A stretch of 64,000 nucleotides of DNA from Sambucus nigra (Eukaryota; Streptophyta; Magnoliopsida; Dipsacales; Adoxaceae): the NCBI GenBank assembly GCA_949130495.1, contig OX422220.1:122883810-122947809 (forward strand), in the 5' to 3' direction. Positions 43,357 to 55,218 of the stretch are shown in pieces (within the stretch, counting starts at the first letter, position 1; every line of letters starts with the position of its first letter). The position numbers were made by a program, and so were the translations under genes. Below the pieces are notes generated by a model. The model was given only the letters and a program-made list of their open reading frames with translations. It was not told where the DNA came from and did no database searches.

Positions 43357-44898
43357 GTGACACTAGGGGCAGCCCCAACGGTCCCACCATACGAAGGCGC
43401 AACGGGAACGGTTCCAGCAAGTATATCCTCTGTTATGAATCCAACAGTGGGAAACTCAGGAGTACCAACGGCTCCAACTATGACGATTGCTCTAGCTGCA
43501 ATGGGCACTCAGGCTATGGTCCCATTAGTTATTGCTCCAGTGGCATCACCCATGGAGGAGATGAGGAAGGATATGCAGAAAGAGATGCTGAAGTTCATGC
43601 AAGCTTCCTCGCAATCTGCTGGTGAGGTAGCTTTGGTTTATGACGACTTTCGAACACCTTACCCCTAAGAATACAACGATGAGCCCTACACAAAATATTA
43701 TATTCCTCATATTTTTGAAAAATACATAGGAAAGGGTGGAAACCCAAAGGATCATATTAAACGCTTCGTTGAACACTTGGGGGCGCATTGCAATAAAAAG
43801 AAGCTCAGGTTGAAGGAATTTTCTAAATCCTTAACCGATAAAGCATATACTTGGTATTCTCATTTAGCTCCCAAGAGCATTTCTACATGGGAGGAGATGC
43901 ATGTTTTGTTCGTCCATAAGTTCCTTCTGGTGGAAGATGAGTTTACTTTAACCCAACTGGGAAGGGAGAAGCAACGACCAGGGGAAGATGTGGTGGCCTA
44001 AGTTCTAAGGTTCAGAGAGAGGTCCCTCGATGTAAAGGAGAAGGACAAAGAGTCCAAGCTACTGCAGATCTGTGCGAAAGGACTGCTCCCTGAGTACATC
44101 TGCCATCTTATTAATGAGAGGCGCTAGGGGACTTTTTCGGCATTCTTAAAAGAGGTAAGAAATATCTCATTGGTTATGCGTCCAAATCCAGTGGTGGTGC
44201 CCATGATGTTTAGGCAGCCGATACAACCTGTGGGGGGGAGGTCTCAGCCCCCACGGTTAGGGTACACCGAGGGAGCAGATGGGGGCAAGGCACCGAAGAA
44301 GGAAAATAAGAGGAAGTTTAGAAGAGACAGGGAGGACCCACCACCATTGCCTTGTACTATGGAGGAGGTTCTCAGCTATTATAATGCAATGGTCCAAGGA
44401 GGAATGGTCTACAAACCAAAGGGCATTCCCGTTGGGGAACTCGATGCGACAACAAGGGAGGATCCCAAATATTACCAGATTCATCAAAAGATACAGCATC
44501 CAATAGAGAGTTGTTTCACGTTGAGAAGAATCATCGACAAGTATGTGAAGGGAAGGACGTTGCAAATCCCCCCACAGAACGTTAACAACAGCCCACTCCC
44601 AGCGCATGGGGACAATCTGGTGGTGGCCTATGGTGAGGAGGTAGAGAGAGAAGAAAGAGAGCCAACGACGAAGCAGGGGGAGTTTGAAGAAGCTTTGGAA
44701 ATCTGTACTAAGGGAATGGCTAACGTAGTATTAGCCTACGATGAAGCAAGCGCTAAAGACATGGAGGATGTATACATCATTGAAGTTAAGGAAGCAGACC
44801 CAGTCTTAGAATACTGTGCATTTTTAAAATCGCTAAAGTTCACCTAGTTCTTCGACTAATTAGGGATACCAAAGGAGAGTAGGTTAGAAATAACCTAG
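43357..44898 (+). pseudogene. gag: Tat-2 gag with six in-frame stops
   Basis: One frame without indels reads through stops at 43666, 43999, 44125, 44845, 44857 and 44896. Visible: KYIGKGGNPKDHIKRFVEHL, LTDKAYTWYSHL, a basic linker (KKENKRKFRRDREDPPPLP), then FTLRRIIDKYVKGRTLQIP, typical of Tat gag. All six stops are TAA or TAG at sites where glutamine is plausible, for example TPYP*EYNDEPY and NERR*GTFSAF. Non-functional. Confidence 0.85.
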
Positions 44899-44955
44899 GC
44901 AATACTTGACATTGCGAGTAAGAACGCGGTCCCCTCGCTGAGATGGAGGGGACCC

Positions 44956-45831
44956 ATGGCCAAGCTAGTGAAGAAGTTTATGTCAGAAGTAACTTTCAGC
45001 GATACGAATAGGGTCATAAGATTCCCTCATAACAAGCCATTGTATATGAAAACCGTCGTTAACGGAGTTAGTTTTGTAAGGACTCTTATGAATGGGGGAG
45101 CTTCCATCAATATCATGCCAATCAACTATTTCCATGCAGCCAATATTATGGAAGAAAGGTTGGTCCCCATGCCCTTAGTGATTTCGAGATATGATAACCA
45201 ATCTTCCAAGTCTATTGGGTACGTAAATGTCGGGATTATAATAGGAAATCTGAGTTCCCATATCAAGTTCCATGTAATAGAGAGTGCAACTTCCTACCAT
45301 CTGCTGATAGGAAGAGTGTGAATGCACAACCAAGGGCTAGTTCCTTCGACGTATCACCAATGCGCCAAGAAAAATATCAAGGGAATAGAGTTGACCATTA
45401 GGGCTACGAAGAGGCCCTTCACTACAGAGGCAGCTCACTTAGTAGATGCGGTGTTCTACATAGAATTGGAGGAGGATGTCCGGGTCCTAATGAGAAGAGT
45501 AGAGGAATCCTGGATTCCCTCAATCAAAGAAAGAATGGTTCCCTTGAACAAGCAGAATAAAAAGGTTACAATCAGCAAGGGATTGGTGGCAGAAGAAGCT
45601 CACCAGGTGGTGCCTCGACCCCAAAACATCTTGAAGCAGCTCAAAGAGAGGATGAGGCCTAGAGTGGATCCGATGGAATATGAGGCCCAACGGCAAAGCA
45701 TACTGAGCTGATTTTCAGAAAAAAGAGTGGTTGAGGCTTCTAGAGAGAAGAAGAGGAAGGCAGTAGCGACTACTAGTAGACAGTGCAAAAAGATAGTTAT
45801 CGAAAAAGGAAAGGTGGTATATCATTTATAA
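44956..45831 (+). pseudogene. pol: Tat-2 protease region
   Basis: Same frame as gag. The protease core reads RTLMNGGASINIMP, where the catalytic aspartate would be (DGGAS); here it is asparagine. Then FHVIESATSYHLLIGR and a stop (TGA, 45319) before MHNQGLVPSTYHQ, where Trp is usual. Further stops at 45709 and 45829. Inactive twice over: missing catalytic residue and stops. Confidence 0.82.
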
Positions 45832-45843
45832 TGGTGTGAACGG

Positions 45844-46900
45844 GTGGCTGAAGAAGCTGATGATGACACTGAACCGATATATGAGTGCTTTTTGGTCGAC
45901 CAACTAGGGCAATGTATAATGACAGACAACTCCAATATACAAGAGTTCGTGAAAGATGTTGCCGAAGAACCAAATTATATGACAGATCAACCGAAGCCAC
46001 AGGCACAAGAGTTGGAGCAGTTGAACTTGGCGAAAGAAGGGGAGGATCCAAGGCTTATTTTCATCTCGAAAGATCTCAGTAAGGAGAAACGAGAGTCCTT
46101 AGTTGAGTTAATTCGAGAGTTCATAGACATTTTTGCATGGAAATACACAAATATAAAAGGGCTGGATGAGGGAGTTAGTTGCCACAAGTTGAACGTGATG
46201 CCTTCAGGCATTCCGGTGAAATAAGCAACGAGAACATACAAGCCTGAGATAGACTTAAAGATAAAGGAAGAGGTCCAACGCTTATTGGCAGCAGGGTTCA
46301 TCAAATCGATACAGCACCCAATTTGTCTATCTAGCATTATCTCGGTGGGAAAGAAAGACAAAAACCAAATAAGCATTTGTGTGAACTTCAGAGATCTGAA
46401 TAGATCTTGCCCCAAGGATGAGTTCCCTCTGCCCTCCATTGACAGCTTGATAGATGCAACGACTGGTCATGAGATGTATAGCTTTATGGATGGGTATGTA
46501 GGATACAACCAGATCAAGATGAACCCCGCGGATGCACAAAAAATAGCGTTTAGAACCCCGTTAGACAATTTTCTGTACAGAGTAATACCGTTCGGACTCA
46601 AGAACGCTAGGGATACATATCAGAGAACCATGATGTACATTTTTCATGACTTCTTTCACAAATTTGTGGAATTCTATATGGATGATTTGGTCATCAAATC
46701 GAGGAAGGTGGAGTCCCATCTGAGCAATTTAAGTGTTCGCCCGATGCAGGAAATATAAATAAAGATGAAACCACTTAAGTGAGCTTCGGAGTAACAAGTG
46801 GAAAATTTCTAGGCTTCATAGTTAATCGATAAGGGGTGCAGATGGACCAGGACAAGCAGCGAGCGATCTTGAAGATCCCAAGCCTAAGAACGGCGAAGTA
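45844..46900 (+). pseudogene. pol: Tat-2 reverse transcriptase
   Basis: Continues the frame: FAWKYTNIKGLDEGV, stop at 46222, VNFRDLNRSCPKDEFPLP, DGYVGYNQIKMNP and catalytic YMDD near 46678. A stop follows at 46756, then a 1-bp loss near 46784 shifts the frame before VTSGKFLGFIVNR. YMDD survives. Confidence 0.88.
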
Positions 46901-46901
46901 G

Positions 46902-48080
46902 ATGAAGAGTTTCCTGAGTAAAGTCTCCTATTTGGGGAGATTTATGCTTGAATTAGTCGAGATAACACACCCGTTGATGCAGCTGTTACGAAAGAACACG
47001 AAATTCAAGTGGGAGGAGGTTCACCAGGATTCGCTCGCTGGGCTGAAGAAGCTGCTCGTTTCACCACAAATTATAGTTCCCCCACAGGCAGGAATACCAT
47101 TGCAGTTATACCTCACATCTACCAAGAGGTTCGTGGGAGATTTGTTATCCCAAGAGATTGATAAGGAAGAACGGTCGATTTACTACCTCAGTAGAATCAT
47201 ACATGGGCCAGAGGTCAGATGTGATTATTTGCTGGAAAGAACCATATTAATTGGTTGGGCATCTAGATGGTTCCTCATTCGATCTGAATATGATTTGAAG
47301 TGCGTGGTTCCTCGTGCAATTAAGAGCCAGGCTTACGCTGACCTATTAGAAATCTTCCCCTCGGGAACGTTTGAGCCACCCAAGGAAAGTATTCCAGGAG
47401 ATGACTTGCAGGCCAATTACCTAAATGAGACTAATGAGGAATGGACGATGCAGTTTGATGGATCTTCGACGGAAAATAAAGGAGGAGCTGGGGTTATTCT
47501 TTCAAAATAAATGGAGGAGATTTGTCTTTCCTATAAGTTAGATTTCCCTTGTTCTAATAATGAAGCAGAATATGAAGCATTGGTGATGGGGTTGCTAGAG
47601 GCTCTTCGAAGGGTAATTCGTTCACTTTGGATCAAAGGTGATTCGAACTTGGTGATTCAGCAAGTGAATATAGAATATGCGTTGAAACACATGAGTCTGG
47701 CACCATACAGAATAATCATTCAGAGGCTCCTCAGCCAGTTACATCGGACTAATATCAAGAGACATCTCAGAACGATGAACCGCCATTCAGATGCCTATGC
47801 CACAATCGCCCAGAAAATGGTCATGAGGAATGATACAACCACAATTATGATCCAACGACGAACATCTCCTTTGGTAGTACAGTCAATTATACCGTTGGAG
47901 GAGGACGCTAATTGGAGGGGAGAGATTAGAAGACAATTAGAATCTGGGGAACGAGCGATGGAGCTAAGGGAATTATCCCAATACTTCATAAATCAGGGAA
48001 ACCTTTACTTCAGGAATGCAGGAGGATGGTTATCAAGGTGGCCCAGAAGAGGCATAGTGGAGATTAAAGAAAACACATGA
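46902..48080 (+). pseudogene. pol: Tat-2 RNase H and archaeal-type RNase H
   Basis: The connection domain reads FLSKVSYLGRFM and PLMQLLRKNTKFKW. RNase H follows (IYYLSRIIHGPEVRCDY), then the second RNase H from MQFDGSSTENKGGAGVIL (about 47452) through NNEAEYEALVMGL and IKGDSNLVIQQV. One in-frame stop at 47508. The second domain confirms the Tat lineage. Confidence 0.85.
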
Positions 48081-49466
48081 AGATCACTGCGAGACAACAG
48101 AGATACCTCTCTACCGAAGAATTCAAAGAGAGGGATATTTTTGGCCTAGAATGAAACAGGACGCGGCAGAGATACAACGAAAGTGCGATAAATGCCAGTT
48201 ATTCTTCAAAGCAGCTGAATGTTATTTCGTGGAATCTCAACCTGAATAGAGGCAGACCTATATTAACTTCATTAAAGATGGAGTTACCCCAATAATAAAT
48301 ATTGTGTGATGGAACTTAAGCGAAGGGCCCTGAGGTTCTACGTTCAGGAGGGGTAGCTTTATTGAAGGGGCTACTTCAACAGGCCATTATGTTGCATCAC
48401 AAATGAAGAAGCAACTGAAGTCCTTAAACAGGTGTATGATCTAGCTCGCATAAGAGGGGATAAGTTGTATGACCAGTTGATGACATTGGGGTATTATTGG
48501 ATAACCATGGATAAAGACTCTGTTGAGTTCGTTCAAAAATGCAAGGCTTGCCAACTTTATGGAAATATGATCCATGCCCCCATCGGTAGATCTACACTCC
48601 CTGGTAATGCCTTATCCTTTTCACACTTGGGCGTTCAACCTGGTAAGGGAAATACATCCTTCTTCGAGGGGGAAGATGTGGATACTAGTAGTAACGGAGT
48701 GCTTTACAAAGTGGGTTGAAGAGATACCACTAAGAAGGGAAACAGTAGGGGTGGTGAGCAACTTCATCAGAGAACACATTATTTACCGTTTTGGGATTCC
48801 AAAGGTTATTCTCTCAGATAACGAAACCCCTTTCATCAATTCATAGGTAACGATGCTCACAGACAAGTACTCCATTGTTCATCATACTTCAACGGTGGCA
48901 TATCCAAAGGGCAATGGTCAAGCCGAGGCAACTAACAAAACCTTGGTTAACATTTTAGCCAAAATGATGGAGAATTTCCCAAGATCATGGGATGACAAAA
49001 TACCACCTGTATTGTGGGCCTATCGAACAACCAAGAGGAAGCCTATAGGGTATACTCTATTCTCCCTTATTTATGGGGCTGAGGCGATTCTCTCGGTAGA
49101 GTTGGAAGTTCTCTCTGCTCGATATGCCTTGCGAAGTTGCATGCTCCCTCAAAATAGGCACGTACAGTTGGAAGCGTTGGATGAACACAGAGATAACGCA
49201 ATGCAACACTTTCAAATGTATACAAAATAGCTTTCCAGGGCATATGATAACTTGGTGAGACCAAGGAAATTCGTGGAAGGAGACCTCGTTTTGAAGGCAG
49301 CAGTGAAGCACATCAGGGGTCTTCCTCTACCTAAGTTTGTAGCAAATTGGGAGGGACCTTTCATTGTAAAAGAAGCTCATGAATCAGGTTATTGCTTAAT
49401 TTCTAAGATGGAATAAGACAAACCATTCAATATTAACCATAAGTGGTTGAAAGTCTATCATGTGTA
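48081..49466 (+). pseudogene. pol: Tat-2 integrase
   Basis: First zinc-finger-like segment RRIQREGYFWPRMKQDAAE with CDKC, then a second one ending QKCKACQLYGN. Core: HTWAFNLVREI, where the first catalytic Asp (usual FDLV) is Asn; D in ILSDNETPF and E in GNGQAEATNKT are kept. C-terminus: NLVRPRKFVEGDLVLKAA, FVANWEGPF, INHKWLKVYHV, stop at 49465. One frame change near 48600 and several stops. Confidence 0.87.
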
Positions 49467-49857
49467 AGCAATTATATTTGGACCACTGATGTATCTAGAA
49501 GTTGTTATGCATATACAAGTTCTTTTTTATTATAACTCGAGTGGAGATGAAAGAATTATAAAACTTCATAATACACGCAAACAGTTGTAACACAAAGAAA
49601 TGACATGGGAAAACACACATTTTTTTCTCATTCATAAACTTTGGGGCATTACAAAATTGGAAGCTATTGCCCAAGAATTACATAAAAAGGAAAAGGAAAA
49701 TGTTTACAACAAATCATTGACCTAAGAGGAACCAAAGATTTGGAGCAGAAAAAAAATCTCTAAGAAGGCCCGAAGAAGCTGCTAGGTAAGACTGTTGGGC
49801 ACCTATGGAAACCTCCAATCTCGTTTGCGCTTATGTATGTTCGATAAAGAGTTTCTC
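49467..49857. other. Spacer between Tat-2 pol and antisense gene
   Basis: About 390 bases, AT-rich, no array and no gene. It would contain both 3' ends of convergent transcripts. Confidence 0.5.
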
Positions 49858-50472
49858 TCATTTCATCTTCACTAGCAGCAGAGCTTCTTCGACATCTTCT
49901 ACCTCCTTATTAATAGCTTCAAGCAGAGGTGCTAGCTCGGCCAACTTAGCCTCCTCAGCTTATTGATCCTCCCGATGTTTCTACAGGAGATCCTTCTAAC
50001 TATCCAGCCGCTGGCTCTTCAAAGTTTTTAAGTGTGCAATAACCCAGTAAAAACGAACATGACCCAACTCCCTTAGGTAACCCAGGAATTGGTTAAGGAG
50101 GGTTATGGTAACGTTTGAAGTGGGAGTGCTGGCGATTTCAGCAACAACGATAGCCATGCCCTGAAGTCTGTATCTCATCACAGGGATGTTGGAATGCAAG
50201 CAATCCACGGTAAAAGTCTCAGGATGATGGCCTGAAAGCTGATCAACTACCAAGCGATGGATGGCAGGCATTTGAGGGGAACGCTGAAGGACCATTAGCC
50301 AAAAGGCATGAGGAGCCCAGTCGGGTAGAGGGAGCTCACAACCAGATTCGCTATCGGCAGCAGCACCAGTCATGGAACCTTGATCGTTGTGATTAGAGTT
50401 TTCTAAGATAACGGGTTCCCGATGGGATGAGGCGATGGGTGAAATAACTGGTGGAGAATCCTCCCGAGCAAC

Positions 50473-51096
50473 CTGAGAACAGGTAAAAGAAATAGTGAGT
50501 TTTTGAAAAATCTTAACAAGCGTTTTCGTTGTTAAGCCACCGATATAGGTGAAGTTTATGTGAAAATCTTAACAAGTGTTTTCATTGTTAAGTCGCCGAT
50601 ATAGGTGGAGTTTATGTAAAAAATCTTATCAAGCGTTTTCTTTGTTAAGTCACCGATATAGGTGGAGTTTATGTAAAAATCTTAACAAACATTTTCATTG
50701 TTAAGTCATCGATATAGGTGAAGTTTATATGAAAATCTTAACAAGTGTTTTCATTGTTAAGTCACCGATATAGAGGGAATTTATGTAAAAATCTTAACAA
50801 CCGTTTTCATTGTTAAGTCACCGATATAGGTGGAATTTATGGAAAATATTAACAAGCATTTACATTGTTAAGTCACCAATATAGGTGAAGTTTATGTGAA
50901 AATCTTAACAAACATTTTCGTTGTTAAGTCACCGATATAGGTGGACTTTATCAAAAAATCTTAACAATCAATTTTGTTGTTAAGTCACCGATATAGGTGA
51001 AATTTGTGGAAAATCTTAACAAGTGTTTTCAGTGTTAAGTCACCATCATAGGTGAAGTTTGAAAGGTTGAGAAATGCAGAGAAATTAGCGAAGTAC
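50473..51096 (-). other. Large intron of the Tat-2 antisense gene
   Basis: Donor CTGAG|GTACTTC, acceptor TTTACCTGTTCTCAG|GTTGC. 624 bp, phase 0, occupied almost entirely by the 56-bp array. Confidence 0.65.
50511..51069. repeat. 56-bp tandem array, 10 copies
   Basis: Units at 50511, 50567, 50624, 50680, 50736, 50792, 50847, 50903, 50959 and 51014. The unit contains TCTTAACAAG, CATTGTTAAGTCACCGATAT and AGGTGGAGTTTATG. Copies are diverged from one another, so the array is old. TTAACAA and TTGTTAA within a unit form a short inverted repeat. Confidence 0.95.
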
Positions 51097-51411
51097 CTCA
51101 GCAGTAGCAGGAGCAATGGGAGTCACTGTGGAGGCTATAACGGCAGGAGCAGTTGGGGGCAAGCTTATTTCCTCATAGGCCTAACCGGCGCCCTTAACTG
51201 AAGAAGCCTCAACGGTTGGAAAAGCTCCCTTGCCAATAAAAGGTATCAAGGCCAACATAGAAGTTTCGCTGAAAGAAGACAACGGACCTCCAAACAATTC
51301 CCCAGCATGGGTAGGCACCGAAGAACCACCACACGGGGCAAAAGAATCAAGCTTGGCCTTAAAACGAGGAAGTCCACTGAGAGAAAAGGGTGGGGTAAGA
51401 CTTGGCGAAAG

Positions 51412-51489
51412 CTGTAAACATGAAACCGAGTGTTCAACACGAGGAACAAGTACAGGAAAAAGAGAGAAATGCATCTAAGTGTTACTTAC
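51412..51489 (-). other. Intron of the Tat-2 antisense gene, 78 bp
   Basis: Donor GGAG|GTAAGTAAC, acceptor CATGTTTACAG|CTTTCG. Phase 0; the 93-nt exon upstream is exactly 31 codons, all open. Confidence 0.65.
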
Positions 51490-51582
51490 CTCCGTTATGG
51501 CACCAAAAACGGGAACCGTAGTTATGGGTCTCATCAACATGGTGGGAAGCAGAAGGTCAGCTAACAAAGATGCCATTTCAAC

Positions 51583-51679
51583 CTAAGGCGTCCCAACATA
51601 TTAAAAATCAGCATGATGAGCAAAGGGATGGCAAAAGAAAAAAGATGTGAGACCTGACAAGTAAAATATTATATGTTAC
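51583..51679 (-). other. Intron of the Tat-2 antisense gene, 97 bp
   Basis: Donor CTGAG|GTAACATAT, acceptor CGCCTTAG|GTTG. Phase 0. Confidence 0.6.
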
Positions 51680-51958
51680 CTCAGGAGCACTTTTCGTAAC
51701 TGGAATGAGGGGCAGAGTAACCTCGGGCTGGGATGATAATTTATAAGGGGCTGGGGAAGTTATCTCTGGTTGAGAAGAGACGCACCCATATTCAACGGAA
51801 CCTCCCCCACAGCAGCTTCCTTCGTGCACAGAGAGGTCGAACGGAGGGATTAAGTAAGACCGATCATAAGGAAATGGGGAGGAGTCATATCGGCCTGAGA
51901 GGTACCGAAACATCCCCCCACGAGAGGGCTCACGAGGGGCTGGGTCTTTCTTCTTCAA

Positions 51959-52044
51959 CTCCCTTTAGCAAAGTTATCAAGAGTTAAACAGATGCAGATT
52001 GCCTTAAGAAAATGTGAACAAAGAACAACAACAGGCGCACATAC
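51959..52044 (-). other. Intron of the Tat-2 antisense gene, 86 bp
   Basis: Donor TTTGAG|GTATGTGC, acceptor AAAGGGAG|TTG, chosen because it keeps the downstream frame open. Confidence 0.55.
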
Positions 52045-53888
52045 CTCAAATCTAGAAGGAGAATGAGAGGATATAACCACTGGCGAAGGAGGAGAGGAGG
52101 CAGCGGCAGAGGGAGCTGGGGAGAGATGTATCTCGGGAGTCCGTTTCCTCTGGGACTTGGTACCCAGAGTCTTCTTCCTCGTACTAGAAGCATCATCACC
52201 TCGAGAAACCTTTGAACTCTTCCTCCTTTTTTCCCTCGGTTCAGTGGGATCAACCAGGATTGTGGGGAAGGTAGCCAAAAGAGGAACGACGGGAGCGCGT
52301 CGTTGAAACTCATCATTTATTCGTTACACCTTTGCCTGAACTTGCCATCTCAACTCCTCGCCCATTTCTGAAGGCATGGCAGGAGGAACAGAGGCTATGG
52401 GGAATGCCGCCAAAGGAGTTTAGGACTTAGATTTCGGGATGTCCCATTTTTGGCCTTCCTTGATTTTTTAACTGGAGGCTGGGAAGTCCCTTTGCCAGAA
52501 GCTACTTCGGTAGTAGGAGCAGGCAGTTTGGGGGTTACAACAGTTTTGGGTGTGGCAGTGGGGATTATGGAGCAATGCGGAGGAAGTTAAGTAGGAGGTA
52601 ACTTGGGGGTTTTGCTTAGAGGGAACTCAATCCCAAGAACAAAATTACCTTTTAACTCCAACTCCAGAGCAGAAAATGAAAGAACTGGAGGATACATAGG
52701 AACCCCCTCGATGAACTCAGAAATTTGGGCCAGTTCCCTCGGCCAGTACTTCATTCCAAATAGAGGGGTCACGTCCCCTTGCCTGGTGATGCTTGGAATA
52801 GTGACTCACCCAGCTATGGTAGAACTTATCCCCCACACAGTAGTTGATGAGAATAGGGAACATGCCTCACTAAAAGAGACTTTCGGGTTAGGCAATTGAA
52901 AAACTGTGCGAGGATCCCCCTAATCGAAATCGAACTGATGGCTGCATCGGTTGGGATTATAGTGCTCGCTGGTGCATCCCCACTCGGTGTAGGAAGGAAG
53001 GTACCTCGGTGAAAACATAAGGACCACATCTAGCAAAGGGTCTTTAATAATGAGGTCTAGGGTAGTTGCCTGGACCACCCTTGCTTCGTGTTTGAAAAAA
53101 CCGCAAGTGTGGAGGAAGATATCCTCTTCGTAAGGCCTCATCACAAAATTCCCAAGCTGATAAATGATAGAGGTCAACTCCTTTCAGCTTTGTCTCTTAT
53201 GATAAACAAAGGAACATGGGGGTAGAATTTTTTTCGCCAAAGGAGGACGGTTGGTCTTGGTTGCTACGGCGGGGAAACGCACATAGAGGAAGCCTGTCAA
53301 AAGGACACAGTTGGCAAAATTGACCAGGTTATAACGACCAAGAGATCGTTCCATGTCAAAAAGGTTTCTATCAAGCCACGTGTAGAGGGATCCCAGGGCG
53401 ATTACAGCCAGAGGAAGCTTGATACCCCGGGCCAAACGGAGGGATATATTGATGAGGTCCCTTCGAGGTTGGTCGTTGGGTTTCCTCGTTATGAGGAAAT
53501 GAGAAAGAATGATAAGGATATAGGCAGGAAGTTCTAGCGATGTACCTTGACCAGGGGCGGCCTCATAGGAATTACCTTCAGAAGGATCCTTAATGAAATA
53601 GGTGATAAGCGGAGTGAAGTGGCCTTGTTCGAAGAACCGATGCACCTTCGGCATATACGATCCAGCTCCAAACGGTCAGTAGCCTCCTGGGCATCTACGG
53701 CCTTATCTGAATAAGGCTCATGGCCTGTTGCCTCAAGGCCCAGAAGCTCGCACACGTCTTCCAATATTATCATAAACTCACCCCACGCAACAATGAAAGT
53801 GTGAGTAGTAACGTTACAGCGAGACACCAAAACGGGAAGGGCGACATTATTCTTGGACAGAGTAAACTCACCAACCTTCTCTAACGCT

Positions 53889-55218
53889 TCAATTTCTCAA
53901 ATATACAATTTTCACCCGTGGATATCTCTCTCACATTCATACCCCGGATATATCCTTATTCATCCCAAGGCATTTTTCTCTGCGTTACACTTTTTTCAGA
54001 AATCCCAAATTATCCTCGAACACTATAATTTAAATTGAAAAACCAAATCATGATCGAATTATATTAATTAACCCATCCTATCTATAATAGGTAAATCGAA
54101 CCGGTTAGAGGGCGAACCGGTTCGCCCCTACTGTCAGCCCCAGTTCTACCCATTTGGATTTATAGCAAGGTTAAACCCAAATAATCACTTCTAAATCATA
54201 TATTTCTCAATGATTAACAACCCTTATCAATCCTAAATATGAAACAAATTCACTTCAACAAAGAATTCATCTACACATAATCTTTACATGGGATTTACAT
54301 CAAGTATACCATTATTCTATTAGCATAGTCACATAATCATTTCTATAGTCTCATTCTTCCTATCAACATCAATTCTTGGAAAAAATCAATCATTTGTAAT
54401 ATTTTCTAATTATAAATATTTCCAAATTATAAATCATTTTCCAAAATCCCATCATTTTTATGTGAAAACATTCCAAAATATCATTTTCCAACTATGATAT
54501 GACTAAAGTTGGATACACAAAATAAATAGCAAGTTAATTACTTGCCTTAAGGTTTGTAGAGTTTTATTTTTTTATGGTGACATTGCTAATCCTCTAAGAA
54601 TCTCCTTCCACTTATTTAATCCTAGGGTGTTCTTGAAAAATTCTTCAATTTCTCCCTTAGACTTTTGAATTTTCTTTTCTAATTCTCTTCACTTTCTCTT
54701 GAATTCTTTGTATAACTCTCCTAACCTTTGGTTTTGTGAAATGACTCTTTCCTAAACCCAACCCTTTCATTTTATAAGTGTAATCCCATTTTTGACTATT
54801 CACATGCCATTAAGGAGTCCAAAAGTCACCTTAATTAGTTTTGATTAATTTAAAAATTCCCGAGACCCAAACTCAACCCTCGGGTACTCAATTTTGACCC
54901 ATTTCAAATCAATTGTGCACTTGTAATCGTCATCTGAATCACTTATCAATACTTTTACATCTCAACCTATTTGAATTTACTCACATATGTCTCAGTTGAG
55001 ATTTTATTAACTTTTGTCACATTTACTGACTTACGGCTTAATTAAATTTAATTTACAAAAAGCATACTAGTAAATACATAGTCACATAAATATTAATTCA
55101 TTTTACTCTAAATTACTATTTATCTAATTTCCCATTATTTTTGTAAATTAAATTATGCATCGTCCACATAATTTATATATCGATTAAATATATCTATGTA
55201 AAACTACAGGGTATTACA
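53889..55218 (-). repeat. Tekay-type 3' LTR, minus strand, truncated
   Basis: Aligns by eye with about 60840-62222 of the full LTR (blocks around CCCAAGGCATTTTTCTC, AATTACTTGCCTTAAGG, GGTATTACA). The left half of the LTR is absent; it joins Tat-2 at about 53888. On the plus strand it ends TTACA at 55218. Confidence 0.85.

Larger units (their letters stand above)
41903..53888 (+). mobile_element. Tat-2: Ty3/gypsy Tat-lineage retrotransposon, 3'-truncated
   Basis: 5' LTR, arginine-tRNA-type PBS, gag, protease, RT, RNase H, second RNase H, integrase, and an antisense gene in reverse orientation. It ends abruptly near 53888 in a Tekay LTR; its own 3' LTR is missing. Decayed mainly by stop-creating substitutions. 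Confidence 0.92.
49858..53888 (-). pseudogene. Tat-2 antisense accessory gene, plant-mobile-domain-like, five or more exons, 5'-truncated
   Basis: Minus strand. The long first exon (53888 to 52045) reads HTFIVAWGEFMIILEDVCELLGLEATG, then LPAYILIILSHFLI and IKLPLAVIALGSLYTWLD, the pattern I know as the plant mobile domain (PMD). A frameshift near 53680 and another near 52430, plus stops at 53182, 52919 and about 52797, break it. Then phase-0 introns at 51959-52044, 51583-51679, 51412-51489 and 50473-51096 connect exons that stay in one frame to a TGA at 49858-49860, apart from Gln-to-stop-like changes. The C-terminus is a Glu/Leu/Ala coiled coil (AELAPLLEAINKEVEDVEEA). The 5' end is lost at the junction with the Tekay LTR. 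Function unknown; PMD proteins occur in TEs and in domesticated host genes. Confidence 0.72.
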
